Shown here: positions 1-8,599 of the stretch, piece by piece | How positions within the stretch are numbered: the first letter of the stretch is position 1 | How the letters are laid out: each line of letters starts with the position of its first letter | From: Chlorobium sp. | GTDB taxonomy: Bacteria > Bacteroidota > Chlorobiia > Chlorobiales > Chlorobiaceae | Reading direction: 5' to 3' | Assembly: GCA_028277485.1 (NCBI GenBank) | Contig: JANQGE010000037.1 | Span: 3,254 to 67,253, forward strand | Length of the DNA stretch: 64,000 nt | Notes under the pieces: model-generated | Told to the model about the DNA's origin: nothing | Database searches by the model: none | What the model saw: the letters and a program-made list of their open reading frames with translations, nothing else | Made by a program: the position numbers and the translations under genes

Positions 1-2
1 CG

Positions 3-140
3 CGGTCTATTCTTGACCTTGGTCTTCGTCTTGGAGAAGGAACAGGAGCGGTGCTTGCCATGCAGGTGATCGAGGGGGCGGTGAAGATTTACAATGAAAT
101 GGCTACTTTCAGTTCAGCTAACGTTTCGGAAAAGAAATAG
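3..140 (+). CDS. cobT: CobT C-terminus (partial, cut by window start)
   Basis: The last 45 codons of nicotinate-nucleotide-dimethylbenzimidazole phosphoribosyltransferase, which makes alpha-ribazole phosphate for the lower ligand of cobalamin. The visible residues include the family's conserved C-terminal stretch LRLGEGTGAVLAM followed by a helix ending in YNEMATFSSANVS, where CobT proteins normally stop. The gene begins before the window. It is followed after 18 bases by an alpha/beta hydrolase and then cobS, the next enzyme of the pathway, so the three genes are probably one transcript. The identification rests on this short tail plus the cobS neighbour. Confidence 0.85.
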   Translation, partial: RSILDLGLRLGEGTGAVLAMQVIEGAVKIYNEMATFSSANVSEKK

Positions 141-158
141 ATCACGGCTTCGATTTTC

Positions 159-1052
159 ATGGATTCATTTGAGCGCTTGCAGAAAAGGTATGCCGATGCC
201 GACAGCCGGTTTGCCGAATGTAACGGGTTCAACGTGCATTACAAACTTTTTGGGGACGGAGAGCCCCTGGTTGTGTTGTTGCACGGCAGTTTTCTCAGTG
301 TGCGCTCCTGGCGTGATGTTATGGTGCCTCTTGCGGAATCAGCGACCGTTGTGGCATTCGATCGTCCGGCTTTCGGCCTGACATCGCGTCCGGTTCCTTC
401 TCCGGACAATCAGTCTTGCTATTCTCCCGAGGCACAAAGCGATCTGGTGGTCCAGCTTATTGAAAAAACGGGTCACGACAAGGCGGTTCTCGTGGGCAAC
501 TCTACCGGAGGGACGCTCGCCCTGCTTACAGCACTGCGTTATCCGGCGCAGGTGCAGGGACTTGTGCTTGCCGGCGCAATGGTATTCAGCGGTTATGCCA
601 CCAGTGAAGTGCCGGCTTTCATGAGACCGATGCTTAAAGTCATGAGTCCTGCATTTTCAGGACTTATGAAATTGCTGATTACCAGATTGTATGACCGGAA
701 TATTCGCGGTTTCTGGTATAACAAGAAACTGCTTAGTGAAGAAGTTCTTGTTGCGTTCCGCCGTGACCTGATGATAGGTGACTGGTCGAGGGCGTTCTGG
801 GAGCTCTTTCTTGAAACACACCATCTCGGCCTTGAAAAAAAGCTGTACAGCTTGAGCGTTCCGACATTGGTGGTGACCGGCGAGCATGATGTAACCGTCA
901 AAACAGAGGAAAGCTTCAGGCTGGCCGAAAAAATTCCGGGAGCGGGTCTCGAGGTTATTCCCGATTGTGGACATCTTCCCCAGGAAGAAGCACCGGCCGC
1001 GTTTGTTGCGGCGGTGAAATCATTTCTGAAAAGATCGGTGAAAGTATGCTAA
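159..1052 (+). CDS. Alpha/beta hydrolase between cobT and cobS
   Basis: A 297-residue alpha/beta-hydrolase-fold protein, probably cytoplasmic. The oxyanion turn LLHGSF is near residue 42. The nucleophile elbow GNSTGG puts the catalytic Ser at 115, and Asp244 (TGEHD) and His272 (DCGHLPQEE) complete the triad. Between strands 6 and 7 there is a cap region rich in Met, Phe and Trp, typical of esterases or lipases that act on hydrophobic substrates. The gene's stop overlaps the cobS start by 7 bases, so translation is likely coupled. Its substrate is unknown. Its place inside a cobalamin operon makes a role in cobamide metabolism or salvage possible, but nothing in the protein itself shows that. 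Confidence 0.85.
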   Translation: MDSFERLQKRYADADSRFAECNGFNVHYKLFGDGEPLVVLLHGSFLSVRSWRDVMVPLAESATVVAFDRPAFGLTSRPVPSPDNQSCYSPEAQSDLVVQLIEKTGHDKAVLVGNSTGGTLALLTALRYPAQVQGLVLAGAMVFSGYATSEVPAFMRPMLKVMSPAFSGLMKLLITRLYDRNIRGFWYNKKLLSEEVLVAFRRDLMIGDWSRAFWELFLETHHLGLEKKLYSLSVPTLVVTGEHDVTVKTEESFRLAEKIPGAGLEVIPDCGHLPQEEAPAAFVAAVKSFLKRSVKVC

Positions 1053-1795
1053 AAGGACTTGTAACGGCTTTCCGGACTCTGACGGTGCTGCCGGTGCCCG
1101 GAAAAGAAGCCGTGCATTTCAGCAATTCTTTTTACTGGTTTCCCATTGTCGGTTTGTTTCTCGGTATCATTCAGGCCGGCACCGGTTATCTGATAATGCT
1201 TTCCGGTTGGGGTGAGTTTGCTGCAGCCGCAGTGCTTCTGGCCGGAGTGGCGGTGACAAGGGGGATTCACGCTGATGGTTTTGCCGACGTTGCCGATGGT
1301 TTTCTGGGCGGCGGGGATGCCGAGAACCGTTTGCGCATCATGAAAGACCCTGCAGTCGGCTCATTTGGCACAACAGCACTGATCCTGCTTTTTCTTTTCA
1401 AATGGGTTGTCCTTTTCGAGCTGCTCTCTTTGGGGCTGTATGTCTGGATCGTTTCCGGGGTCATGCTGGCGCGTCTGGTTCAGGTTATACTGGCTTCTTT
1501 GCTGCCCTATGCCCGCAGTGAAGGCGGCACTGCGGCCGGGTTTGTGGAAGGAGCAGGCAGCCGACACGCTTCGGTGACCTTTTTACTTTCAATTGTTATC
1601 CTTTTTGCTTTGATGAAGGCGATGCTGCTGCCCGCAGGCACAGCACTGCTTGCCGCAGCAGCCGGAGCGATCTTTACGGCGTTTTTCAGCCTTAAGAAGA
1701 TCAATGGGGTTACCGGTGACGTTCTCGGTGCATCGAGTGAGATCACCGAAATGCTGGTCTGGACCGCAGGGGTACTGTTTGCAATCATAGTCTGA
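1046..1795 (+). CDS. cobS: Adenosylcobinamide-GDP ribazoletransferase
   Basis: Cobalamin synthase, an integral membrane enzyme that joins adenosylcobinamide-GDP with alpha-ribazole (phosphate) in the last assembly steps of vitamin B12. The chosen ATG at 1046 gives 249 residues, the usual family length. A longer reading frame begins at 965 but would lie deep inside the hydrolase gene. The protein opens with the typical MLKGLVTAFRTLTVLPVPG and carries the family's acidic metal-binding segment GIHADGFADVADGF near residues 72-85, followed by MKDPAVGSFG. Several hydrophobic membrane segments follow. It overlaps the upstream hydrolase by 7 bases. Confidence 0.93.
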   Translation: MLKGLVTAFRTLTVLPVPGKEAVHFSNSFYWFPIVGLFLGIIQAGTGYLIMLSGWGEFAAAAVLLAGVAVTRGIHADGFADVADGFLGGGDAENRLRIMKDPAVGSFGTTALILLFLFKWVVLFELLSLGLYVWIVSGVMLARLVQVILASLLPYARSEGGTAAGFVEGAGSRHASVTFLLSIVILFALMKAMLLPAGTALLAAAAGAIFTAFFSLKKINGVTGDVLGASSEITEMLVWTAGVLFAIIV

Positions 1796-2047
1796 ATTTT
1801 CCCTGATTTCTTCGGTATCGCAGCGATTCGGTCACCATCGGTATCGGCTGTATTGGCCGGGCAGTCTTTTTCTTTCCTTCGCGATTCAGCGGTTCGGCAA
1901 ATCGACGTTTTTTTGTTGTCGAATTTCGGGCATATGCTTATATTTATGTGCTACTGTTTTTGCCCTTATTTGTCTGGTTTTTCGATGGAAATAGCGCATA
2001 TTCAGACATGTATTCAAGTATCCATAACCGTTAACCATGTGAGACTT

Positions 2048-2449
2048 ATGAATGAAATGATTGTTTCTTTTGCCGGGGGGAAAAAGGTCAATGCTGAATA
2101 CAGGGGTCTTACCATCAGGACGGATCAGTCTCCTATGAACGGCGGGGAGGGGTCGGCTCCTGAACCGTTTTCACTTTTTCTGGCTTCGATCGGTACCTGT
2201 GCCGGAGTATATGTCTATTCATTCTGTCAGGAGAGAAATCTTCCTGTGGATGATGTGCGGATTGTGCAAACGCATCACAGGAAGGAAGACGGCAAAGGTA
2301 TTGGAAAAATCTCCATCGATATCGAAGTGCCCGAAGATTTTCCGGAAAAGTACAGGGGGGCGCTGGTCAAGGCGGCCAATCTCTGCGCCGTGAAAAAACA
2401 CATACAAAATCCTCCGGTTTTTGAAGTGGCGACCCGTGTCGCGGAATAG
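2048..2449 (+). CDS. OsmC-family protein
   Basis: A 133-residue OsmC/Ohr-family protein. Members reduce organic hydroperoxides or related thiol substrates with two cysteines. The start is the ATG at 2048, which fits the family's N-terminus (MNEMIVSFAGGKKV). The frame stays open upstream to 1853 but that part has no family resemblance. The segment PEPFSLFLASIGTCAGVYVYSFC carries the first conserved Cys, and NLCAVKKHI carries the second. It lacks the exact Ohr signature, so the broader OsmC/YhfA-like group is the safer assignment. No strong ribosome binding site is seen. Confidence 0.85.
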   Translation: MNEMIVSFAGGKKVNAEYRGLTIRTDQSPMNGGEGSAPEPFSLFLASIGTCAGVYVYSFCQERNLPVDDVRIVQTHHRKEDGKGIGKISIDIEVPEDFPEKYRGALVKAANLCAVKKHIQNPPVFEVATRVAE

Positions 2450-2490
2450 GTTAATCCGGTATTTTTCAACCCCAAAAACTATATAAAGCA

Positions 2491-3507
2491 ATGAATGCCA
2501 AGGCAATGTCACCTGCAGGCGAATCATCATTACGGCTTAGGAATTTTCATATTACTTTTTTTGCAATCGTTCTTGGTATGGCCGGTTTTTCACTGGCGGT
2601 TCAAAAAGTCGGCGGTCATGACGGAAAAGGAATTTTCCCCGTTCTGGAGGTACCCGCTACCATGCTTGTTTATTGTACCATTGGGCTCTTTATACTGGTG
2701 AGTCTCGTGTACCTTGCAAAAGCGGTCAAGCATCCGGATGCGGTTTCGAAAGAGTTCAATCATCCGGTCAAGGTTAACTTTTTTCCACTTATCGCGAAAG
2801 TTTTTCTCGTACTCAGCGTCGCGTATCTTGACCGCGACATGCAGGTATCTCTTTACCTGTGGTCGATCGGTACTACCTTGCAGTTCGTTGCCTCAATTGT
2901 AATCATTTCGGTCTGGATCCGTCATACACATTTCAAGATTGAGCATATGACGCCGGGCTGGTTCATTCCCATTGTAGGTTCCATTATTGTTCCAATTGCC
3001 GGCGTACCGCATGGCTTTATTGAGGTTTCGTGGTTCTTTTTTTCGGTAGGAATCGTTTTCTGGATGGCCCTTTTTACAATTGTGCTTTACCGCATGATGT
3101 TCTATTCGCCTATTCCTGACAGGCTGCTGCCGACTCTTTTTATTCTTTTTGCTCCTCCCGCTATCGGTTTTATAGCCTATGCGAAACTTGCGGGACTCAT
3201 GGCGCACGGAGCGGGGCCCGATGCTTTTGCAAGGATTCTTTACTACTTCTCTCTTTTCATGTTTATTCTGATTCTTTTCAAGGTTCAGATCCTGGCAAAG
3301 ATCAACTTTTACCTTTCCTGGTGGGCATACTCCTTTCCTCTGGCCGCTAAAACGCTGGCTACCGTAGTAATGTTTCACATGACGGCTGACGTGCTGTTTA
3401 AAAATCTTGCGCTGTTCGAACTCGGACTGTTAATGGTTCTCATACTTATTCTTGTTGCGGTGACATTGAAGGCAATTATCAAGGCGGAGATCTGTGTCGA
3501 AGATTAA
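2491..3507 (+). CDS. SLAC1/TehA-family anion channel or dicarboxylate transporter
   Basis: A 338-residue inner-membrane protein with about ten hydrophobic helices. It belongs to the voltage-dependent anion channel family (SLAC1, TehA, Mae1). The first helix motif FHITFFAIVLGMAGFSLA and the later phrase MTPGWFIPIVGSIIVPIAGV match the family, whose members pass small anions or C4-dicarboxylates, or are linked to tellurite resistance. The transported ion cannot be told from sequence. The gene ends in TAA at 3505-3507 and a copy of the GGGCACCTC repeat begins on the very next base. Confidence 0.85.
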   Translation: MNAKAMSPAGESSLRLRNFHITFFAIVLGMAGFSLAVQKVGGHDGKGIFPVLEVPATMLVYCTIGLFILVSLVYLAKAVKHPDAVSKEFNHPVKVNFFPLIAKVFLVLSVAYLDRDMQVSLYLWSIGTTLQFVASIVIISVWIRHTHFKIEHMTPGWFIPIVGSIIVPIAGVPHGFIEVSWFFFSVGIVFWMALFTIVLYRMMFYSPIPDRLLPTLFILFAPPAIGFIAYAKLAGLMAHGAGPDAFARILYYFSLFMFILILFKVQILAKINFYLSWWAYSFPLAAKTLATVVMFHMTADVLFKNLALFELGLLMVLILILVAVTLKAIIKAEICVED

Positions 3508-3537
3508 GGGCACCTCGATTTGTTGCGCGCCCTGATG
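3508..3537 (+). repeat. Left end of the GGGCACCTC repeat family
   Basis: GGGCACCTCGATTTGTTGCG continuing to CCCTGATG matches the first 30 bases of the full-length copy at 60718. The rest of the element is missing. It begins on the base after the stop codon of the preceding gene. Confidence 0.75.
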
Positions 3538-3584
3538 TAAAAAATCCCTTTTATTCAAATAATGGCATATGCTTATAATGTGGT

Positions 3585-4061
3585 ATGAATCGCAATCGTA
3601 CAGGAAGGCCGAAAAACTGTCGCTGGGTCAAGGACGTACCGAAAGTTCGCTGTTTTAAGCCCCAGGGTGTTCCGAGGAGTCAGCTGGAAGAAATTGTCGT
3701 TACGGTTGATGAGCTGGAATCCATAAGGCTGGCAGACCTTGAAGGGCTCTACCATTCCGAAGCAGCGGAGAAGATGAATGTTTCACGGCAGACATTTGGA
3801 CGCATTCTTGAATCAGCGCATAAAAAAGTTGCTGAGGCAATCGTTTCCGGGAAATCAATTGTTTTTGAGGGAGGTGTGTTTATGAAAAGTGGAGAATTTC
3901 AAGGGGCCGAGAGAGAACTTTGCGTTTGTCCCAAATGTGGATACGAGGCGGAGCATCGCGCTGGTGTTCCATGTCGCAGCATGAAATGTTCCGAATGTGG
4001 AAGTATCATGATAAGAAAAGGAGGATGTGGTGCCGGCAGGAAAGCGCGTGCCGAACAATAA
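3585..4061 (+). CDS. DUF134-family DNA-binding protein with C-terminal cysteine motif
   Basis: A 158-residue protein. Residues 1 to about 100 match the DUF134 family: GRPKNCRWV, then VDELESIRLADLEGLYHSEAAEKMNVSRQTFGRIL, a helix-turn-helix of sigma-70 region 4 type, so DNA binding is expected. Residues 117 to 145 add two CxxC pairs (CPKCGYEAEH and CSECGSIMI) with one further Cys between, which looks like a zinc ribbon. Targets are unknown. The start ATG follows TGTGGT with no clear Shine-Dalgarno. The next gene, a WG-repeat lipoprotein, begins within a few bases of the stop, so the two may be co-transcribed. Confidence 0.85.
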   Translation: MNRNRTGRPKNCRWVKDVPKVRCFKPQGVPRSQLEEIVVTVDELESIRLADLEGLYHSEAAEKMNVSRQTFGRILESAHKKVAEAIVSGKSIVFEGGVFMKSGEFQGAERELCVCPKCGYEAEHRAGVPCRSMKCSECGSIMIRKGGCGAGRKARAEQ

Positions 4062-4065
4062 CCTC

Positions 4066-5211
4066 ATGTATTGCTTTCGGTTTCTGTTCCTGACATTTTG
4101 TCTGATCTTTGTGGCCGGTGCCTGTTCGTCTGATTCGGACAGGAAAAGACCTGAGGGAGAACCCTTTTTGTCAGAGGTTCCGGCTGAATCCCTTCACGTT
4201 GCATACAAAGACGGGAAATTCGGTTACATCGACCCGGAAGGGAGAATGGTTATTGAGCCCCGCTATGATATTGCCTATATTTTCCGCGATGGGCTTGCCC
4301 CGGTCAAGGTGAATGAGAAGTGGGGATATATAGACTCCACAGGTGCTTATATGATTGGCCCGGAGTATTCGCAGGTAACCCCTTTCAAGAAAGGGTTTGC
4401 AAGGGTTCGGGTGAACGGGAAACAAATCTATATCGGGAAAGACGGCAAACAGGTCGGCGGCCGTGCATATGATTTTGGTTACCATTTTTCGGAAGGGTTG
4501 GCATTTGTCATGATTGACGGCAAATACGGGGTTATAGATACTACGGGCCGAGTTGTTATTGAGCCGGTATATGAGCTGGGTTATTTCTTTTCGCACGGGC
4601 TGGGACTCGTCAAACAGAATGGCAAATGGGGCTATATAAACAAGTCGAACTCATTTGTTGTTTCCCCGGTATATGAGAAGGCTGACAGTTTCTGGGGCAG
4701 CAGGGCCAAAGTCAGGGTTAGTGGCCGGTGGGGGTTTATCGATACAACAGGTGCAATGGTCATCGAGCCGCAATATGAGGATGCCTGGAGTTTTGTGGAA
4801 AATCGTGCCCGCGTTATGCGCAACGGTAAATGGGGATTTATCGATACAACGGGAGCCATGATTGTCGATTGTCTCTATGATGTTGCTGAGAACTATTCCG
4901 GAGGCTACGCCCGTGTAGCGGTCAGGGACAGGTGGGGGTTTATCGATAATAGTGGTAAAGAGGTCGTTCCTTTACGGTACAGGGAGGTAAAACCTTTTTG
5001 TTGCGGTCTGGCTCCGGTCCGGAGAACCACTAAATGGGGATATGTTGATACATCAGGAGAAATGGTTATCGAACCACGTTTCAGCCAGGCCCAGAGTTTT
5101 CACAAAGGACTTGCGAAGGTTAGACTGAAAGGCATACAGGCTTATATTGACCCCTCGGGAAAAATTATGTGGAGCGAGAAGCCGGTGCAGACGCAGAAGC
5201 ACCGCTATTAG
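4066..5211 (+). CDS. WG-repeat lipoprotein
   Basis: A predicted lipoprotein of 381 residues built from about eight WG repeats of 43-47 residues. Each repeat has a core of the type KWGYID(T/S)TG.MVIEP.Y. WG repeats are beta-rich and usually serve in surface or protein-protein binding; the function here is unknown. The ATG at 4066 gives a signal peptide (FLFLTFCLIFVAGAC) with a lipobox Cys at 21, and I chose it for that reason. An upstream GTG at 4027 with AGGAGG just before it is an alternative. The stop TAG is at 5209-5211 and a repeat copy begins on the next base. Confidence 0.85.
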   Translation: MYCFRFLFLTFCLIFVAGACSSDSDRKRPEGEPFLSEVPAESLHVAYKDGKFGYIDPEGRMVIEPRYDIAYIFRDGLAPVKVNEKWGYIDSTGAYMIGPEYSQVTPFKKGFARVRVNGKQIYIGKDGKQVGGRAYDFGYHFSEGLAFVMIDGKYGVIDTTGRVVIEPVYELGYFFSHGLGLVKQNGKWGYINKSNSFVVSPVYEKADSFWGSRAKVRVSGRWGFIDTTGAMVIEPQYEDAWSFVENRARVMRNGKWGFIDTTGAMIVDCLYDVAENYSGGYARVAVRDRWGFIDNSGKEVVPLRYREVKPFCCGLAPVRRTTKWGYVDTSGEMVIEPRFSQAQSFHKGLAKVRLKGIQAYIDPSGKIMWSEKPVQTQKHRY

Positions 5212-5466
5212 GGGCACCTCTATACATTTGTTACGCACCCTGATGTCCAGTAGGCAGTTTTCGGTAACCAGTTGGCAGCAGGCAAAAGAATGGTGACAAG
5301 TGACAAGGTGGAATCAGTAGGCCAAGGAAAAGAAAAATCGATTTCCGATACCGATAGCGACGGCGACCCTCGAAAGAAAAGTCACGAGTACGAGGCGGAT
5401 GGAGCACAGGAACCCTCTCCTATCCGACCAACGAAGTGATCATGATGCGGAGTAATGGAAGTGCCC
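5212..5466. repeat. Composite of two facing GGGCACCTC repeat fragments
   Basis: Bases 5212-5245 are a left end in forward orientation (GGGCACCTCTATACATTTG then GCACCCTGATG). Bases 5381-5466 are a copy in reverse orientation that lacks its outer left end and finishes in GGAAGTGCCC. The 135 bases between them hold no gene. They contain short GGCAG-rich words (CAGTAGGCAG, AGTTGGCAGCAGGC). The right end lies 4 bases before the ribosome binding site of the next gene. Confidence 0.8.
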
Positions 5467-5480
5467 TTAAAGGAGTTTTT

Positions 5481-5771
5481 ATGGTGAAACCTGTTCTGAT
5501 AAGGACATCGGCTGTTTTTCTGCTGTTGACAGCAACCCTGCTCGGGGGCTGTTCACAGAAATTTCAGCGGGGCGTCAAGGATTTTCAATCCAAGTGGGTT
5601 GGCCTGGAGCGCAAGGTAACGGTTTATTCCGCTTCCGGTGAACCGGTTAAGACCTATGAGGGTAAGATCGATATCGAACCGACGGAATATGGCAACAAGA
5701 TCAAGTTTGCCCATGACGGCAATATGGTGCTGATCTTCAACATGGGGGTTGTTGTCGAGGAGCTGGAGTGA
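5481..5771 (+). CDS. Small predicted lipoprotein
   Basis: A 96-residue protein of unknown function. The ATG at 5481 is preceded by AAGGAG at a good distance and gives a clean lipoprotein signal (VFLLLTATLLGGC, lipid-carrying Cys at 24). The mature part is short and beta-rich (KVTVYSASGEPVKTYEGK, NMVLIFNMGVVVEE), and suggests a small periplasmic domain. Its promoter or leader region would have to lie in or beyond the repeat copy that ends 15 bases before the start codon. I do not recognise a family. Confidence 0.7.
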   Translation: MVKPVLIRTSAVFLLLTATLLGGCSQKFQRGVKDFQSKWVGLERKVTVYSASGEPVKTYEGKIDIEPTEYGNKIKFAHDGNMVLIFNMGVVVEELE

Positions 5772-5787
5772 AGGTATAGGAGCGCCT

Positions 5788-6258
5788 TCAGGTGATCTCG
5801 GTAATATTCCTGGTGGACCACCATGCTTCACCGTAGTTGTAGAACAGCTCTTCACCTTTCCGTATGTCCCGCAGCGCATAAATTACCAGGTCGGGGCCGA
5901 ACGGCGTCTCTTCGAGGTAATATCCGACATTCGGGGAGGACGAGTGGTTGAACAGCATGCCGCTGCCCATTGCCACCAGTCTTTTGTGCTCGTTTTCCCC
6001 GTAGAAGACATAGTTCACCAGCTCCCCCCCGACATCTTTTTCGTCCAGCTCAAGCGCGGGGCAGTGTTCAATAACCTCTCCGTTCCTGATGTTCTGTGTT
6101 GCAAAAACTCCGCGCCCGCTCACATTCGACGCGCCGATGCGCATGACGTTTTCGGTTTCATCGTGCTTCACAGACAGGACTTTTCTGCCGAACATGATGC
6201 CTGCAGTAAAACCGGCGATAAAAACGATGACGAGCAGTGCAAAAAAGGGTGGTTCCAT
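5788..6258 (-). CDS. Membrane-anchored SET-domain protein
   Basis: A 156-residue protein starting at the ATG complementary to 6256-6258. A longer frame to 6396 overlaps the neighbouring gene and is unlikely. One N-terminal membrane helix (residues about 5-25, FFALLVIVFIAGFTAGIMFG) is followed by a SET domain: GRGVFATQNIRNGEVIE, then FNHSSSPNVGYY (the NHS motif) and YALRDIRKGEELFYNYGE (the ELxxxY motif). SET domains transfer methyl groups from S-adenosylmethionine to lysine. The fold has the core motifs but no pre- or post-SET region, and the target protein is unknown. It lies 32 bases downstream of the MerA-like gene on the same strand. Confidence 0.82.
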   Translation of the reverse strand: MEPPFFALLVIVFIAGFTAGIMFGRKVLSVKHDETENVMRIGASNVSGRGVFATQNIRNGEVIEHCPALELDEKDVGGELVNYVFYGENEHKRLVAMGSGMLFNHSSSPNVGYYLEETPFGPDLVIYALRDIRKGEELFYNYGEAWWSTRNITEIT

Positions 6259-6290
6259 ATGGTCGGTATTGCGGAGATCATGAAGGGTGG

Positions 6291-7775
6291 TTAAACGATT
6301 CTGTCCGGGTCGCCGGTGTCCGGCATTTTTCCTTGATACCCGAAAAAAAACTGGAGGAGACCTACAAGTGCTCCTGACTGTTTGCGAACATACCACTGGT
6401 CGGCAGCCCTCCGGTTGCCCAGTGCATAGGAGGGGTAAGGGTGAATGGTGTCGGACATTTGGCGAAGCGTTACTCCGTTGCGCATTGCCAAAACGAATTC
6501 GCTGATCAAGTCTCCGGCGTGAGCGCCCATGATATCGGCACCGAGGATTTTCCCGTCGAAACCGGCTGCATAGACTCTTATCCAGCCTTCCGTTTCGCTC
6601 TCTGTAATGGCTCTGTCGATTTTGCTGAAAGGAAAACGGTAGAGTTCATACCCGGCATTTTTTGTTTTCAGTTCCTCTTCGGTTTGACCAACGTGGGCGA
6701 TCTCAGGTTCGGTATACGTGCACCAGGGGACATGCCGGTCGTCGGTTTTCATGGGAAGATGAGTCAGCATTTTACTTGCAGCAACTTTGGCCATATGTTC
6801 GGCCATGTGTGTGAACTGCAAGCCTCCTGTGACGTCACCACATGCATAAATGTGGTGACGCGATGTCTGGCAGCTTTCGTTGACGATGATCCCCCGTTTG
6901 TGTGTCTCTACACCTGCAGCAGCGAGGTTCAGGGATTCTATATTTGCTTGTCTGCCTGCCGCGACAAGAAGTGCGTCTCCTTCTATGCTGAAAGCGTCGC
7001 CGGTTTCGCTGTCTTCGGCGGTAAGGATGACGCCGTTCCCTGTTTTATTTGCTTTTTTCACGACACTGTTAAGCCTGAACGTTATCCCTTCCCTGGTTAG
7101 CATATCCTGCAGAATGACAGTAAGCTCGGGATGGTCTCTGGGAAGAATCCGCTCTCTTGAATCAAAGACAACAACTTTCGAACCAAGGCGAGCGAACGCC
7201 TGGCCCATTTCCGAGCCGATGGGGCCGGCACCGATAATCAGGAGCTTTTTCGGCTGTTTTTTCAGAGAAAAAACGGTTTCATTCGTCAAGTGCGGAACCG
7301 TATCGAACCCCTCGACAGGAGGTATGACCGGCCGGCTGCCCGTGGCAACCACTATGTTTTTTGCACGGAGTGCCTGCGGTTCCATACCTTTTTTTGCAAT
7401 GTTGACCGTGTGCTCGTCGGCAAAACTTCCCCGGCCTTCGATTACCGTTATCCCCATTTTTTCATAAATCTCCGGTGCATCGGCTTCATGGTAAACATTC
7501 TGCTGAATGGTGTGTACGCGTTTCATGACAGCTTCGAAGTCGACCGACAGATCGCTCGTCTTTATGCCGTACTTTTCAGCTTCACGCACAGTTTGTGCCA
7601 CCTTCGCGGATTTCAGGAGGCTTTTGCTTGGGATACAGCCGTACCACGTGCAGTCGCCTCCGAGTTTTTTTTCCTCGATCATAGCGGTTTTTGCACCAAG
7701 GGATGCTGAAACGCCCGCAGCGGTCAGGCCGGCTGCGCCTCCGCCGATAACGATGACGTCATAATCGAAGTTCAT
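6291..7775 (-). CDS. Mercuric reductase / dihydrolipoyl dehydrogenase-like flavoprotein
   Basis: A 494-residue FAD- and NAD(P)-dependent disulfide oxidoreductase. The FAD-binding GGGAAGLTAAGVSASLG is near residue 11. The redox-active pair is in GGDCTWYGCIPSKS near residue 43, and the NAD(P)-binding GAGPIGSEMGQAFARLG is near residue 180. The C-terminal dimer domain has TIHPYPSYALGNRRAADQWY, where lipoamide dehydrogenases have the His-Pro-Thr...Glu segment. The conserved Glu is absent and there is no N-terminal metal-binding domain or C-terminal Cys pair, so neither pyruvate dehydrogenase E3 nor classical mercury reduction is supported. The substrate is unknown. It overlaps the upstream membrane gene by 4 bases. 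Confidence 0.85.
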   Translation of the reverse strand: MNFDYDVIVIGGGAAGLTAAGVSASLGAKTAMIEEKKLGGDCTWYGCIPSKSLLKSAKVAQTVREAEKYGIKTSDLSVDFEAVMKRVHTIQQNVYHEADAPEIYEKMGITVIEGRGSFADEHTVNIAKKGMEPQALRAKNIVVATGSRPVIPPVEGFDTVPHLTNETVFSLKKQPKKLLIIGAGPIGSEMGQAFARLGSKVVVFDSRERILPRDHPELTVILQDMLTREGITFRLNSVVKKANKTGNGVILTAEDSETGDAFSIEGDALLVAAGRQANIESLNLAAAGVETHKRGIIVNESCQTSRHHIYACGDVTGGLQFTHMAEHMAKVAASKMLTHLPMKTDDRHVPWCTYTEPEIAHVGQTEEELKTKNAGYELYRFPFSKIDRAITESETEGWIRVYAAGFDGKILGADIMGAHAGDLISEFVLAMRNGVTLRQMSDTIHPYPSYALGNRRAADQWYVRKQSGALVGLLQFFFGYQGKMPDTGDPDRIV

Positions 7776-8104
7776 GTATCCTCCGTTTGAGAAACCTGTT
7801 TTCTGATTTTCGCGATTGTCGACCAGGCCCCGAAAACCACCAGTGCGGCAATGAAAAGGTAAACCCAGAAAGGGACATTTCTGCCTGCGATGATAAGGTA
7901 AAGATAGGCGGAAATAAAAAAGAACCCCGTGAAAAGAGCCGGAAAAGCAACCGGTTTTTTCTGCTTAAGGTTCCTGACAAGCCATGCAAGAGAGATCGTG
8001 AAAAGAGGAATAGCCCCGACGTAGATGACACCGAAGATCAATGGATTGACCCCGTACTCGGTGCCAAGTCCCATAAACCATGTATAAAGTACGTCAATGT
8101 TCAT
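7772..8104 (-). CDS. Small membrane protein of unknown function
   Basis: A 110-residue protein with three predicted membrane helices (about residues 21-42, 51-70 and 77-97) separated by a basic loop, RNLKQKKPVAFP. It has no recognised domain. Its stop overlaps the start of the flavoprotein gene by 4 bases (ATGA), a sign of translational coupling. The two proteins may act together at the membrane, but that is inference from position only. Confidence 0.75.
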   Translation of the reverse strand: MNIDVLYTWFMGLGTEYGVNPLIFGVIYVGAIPLFTISLAWLVRNLKQKKPVAFPALFTGFFFISAYLYLIIAGRNVPFWVYLFIAALVVFGAWSTIAKIRKQVSQTEDT

Positions 8105-8230
8105 CGCAGCAGTTTTGTTACAGGCTCGGTTACGCTGCTTTTTGTGATAACATAAAGAGTTGTTTTGTTCGTTCCATGTTGCAGAGTGTCTCTCGTAAGA
8201 TATCGGAACTCGCCGTCGGAATCGTTAGCT

Positions 8231-8599
8231 TCAGCAGTTCAACAACTGTTCAACTTTGTTCAGCAAATGGCTTATTTCGAAAGGTTTCTTCACGATGGCA
8301 TGCGCGCCTGTTGCCCGGGCGGCGTCAAGGTATCCGACCGGTTCGAGTTTACCGCCTCCTGATATGGCAAGAATTTTTGTGTCGGGGCTGTTCTTCCTGA
8401 GCTGAAGAATGATCTCCAGCCCCTCTTTCTGCGGCATGACAATGTCAGTAATGACAAGGTCGAACAGGTGTTCATGAAATAGTATGTCGGCATGTTGGCC
8501 GTTTTCTGCGGTCATCACCCTGTATCCTGCCTTTTCGAGGATTCTGCTGATCAACTTGAGGATATCGGGTTCATCGTCAATGACCAGAATCTGTTTCAT
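8231..8599 (-). CDS. Single-domain response regulator
   Basis: A 122-residue CheY-like receiver with no output domain. It shows the acidic pocket (Asp8, Asp9), the phosphoacceptor Asp52 (LVITDIVMP), the switch Ser in LAISGGG and the conserved Lys in IVKKPF. Its first 23 bases overlap the 3' end of the histidine kinase gene, so the two are cotranslated and almost certainly form a phosphotransfer pair. With no DNA-binding or enzymatic part, it must act by protein contact or pass phosphate to another relay protein not seen here. Confidence 0.93.
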   Translation of the reverse strand: MKQILVIDDEPDILKLISRILEKAGYRVMTAENGQHADILFHEHLFDLVITDIVMPQKEGLEIILQLRKNSPDTKILAISGGGKLEPVGYLDAARATGAHAIVKKPFEISHLLNKVEQLLNC

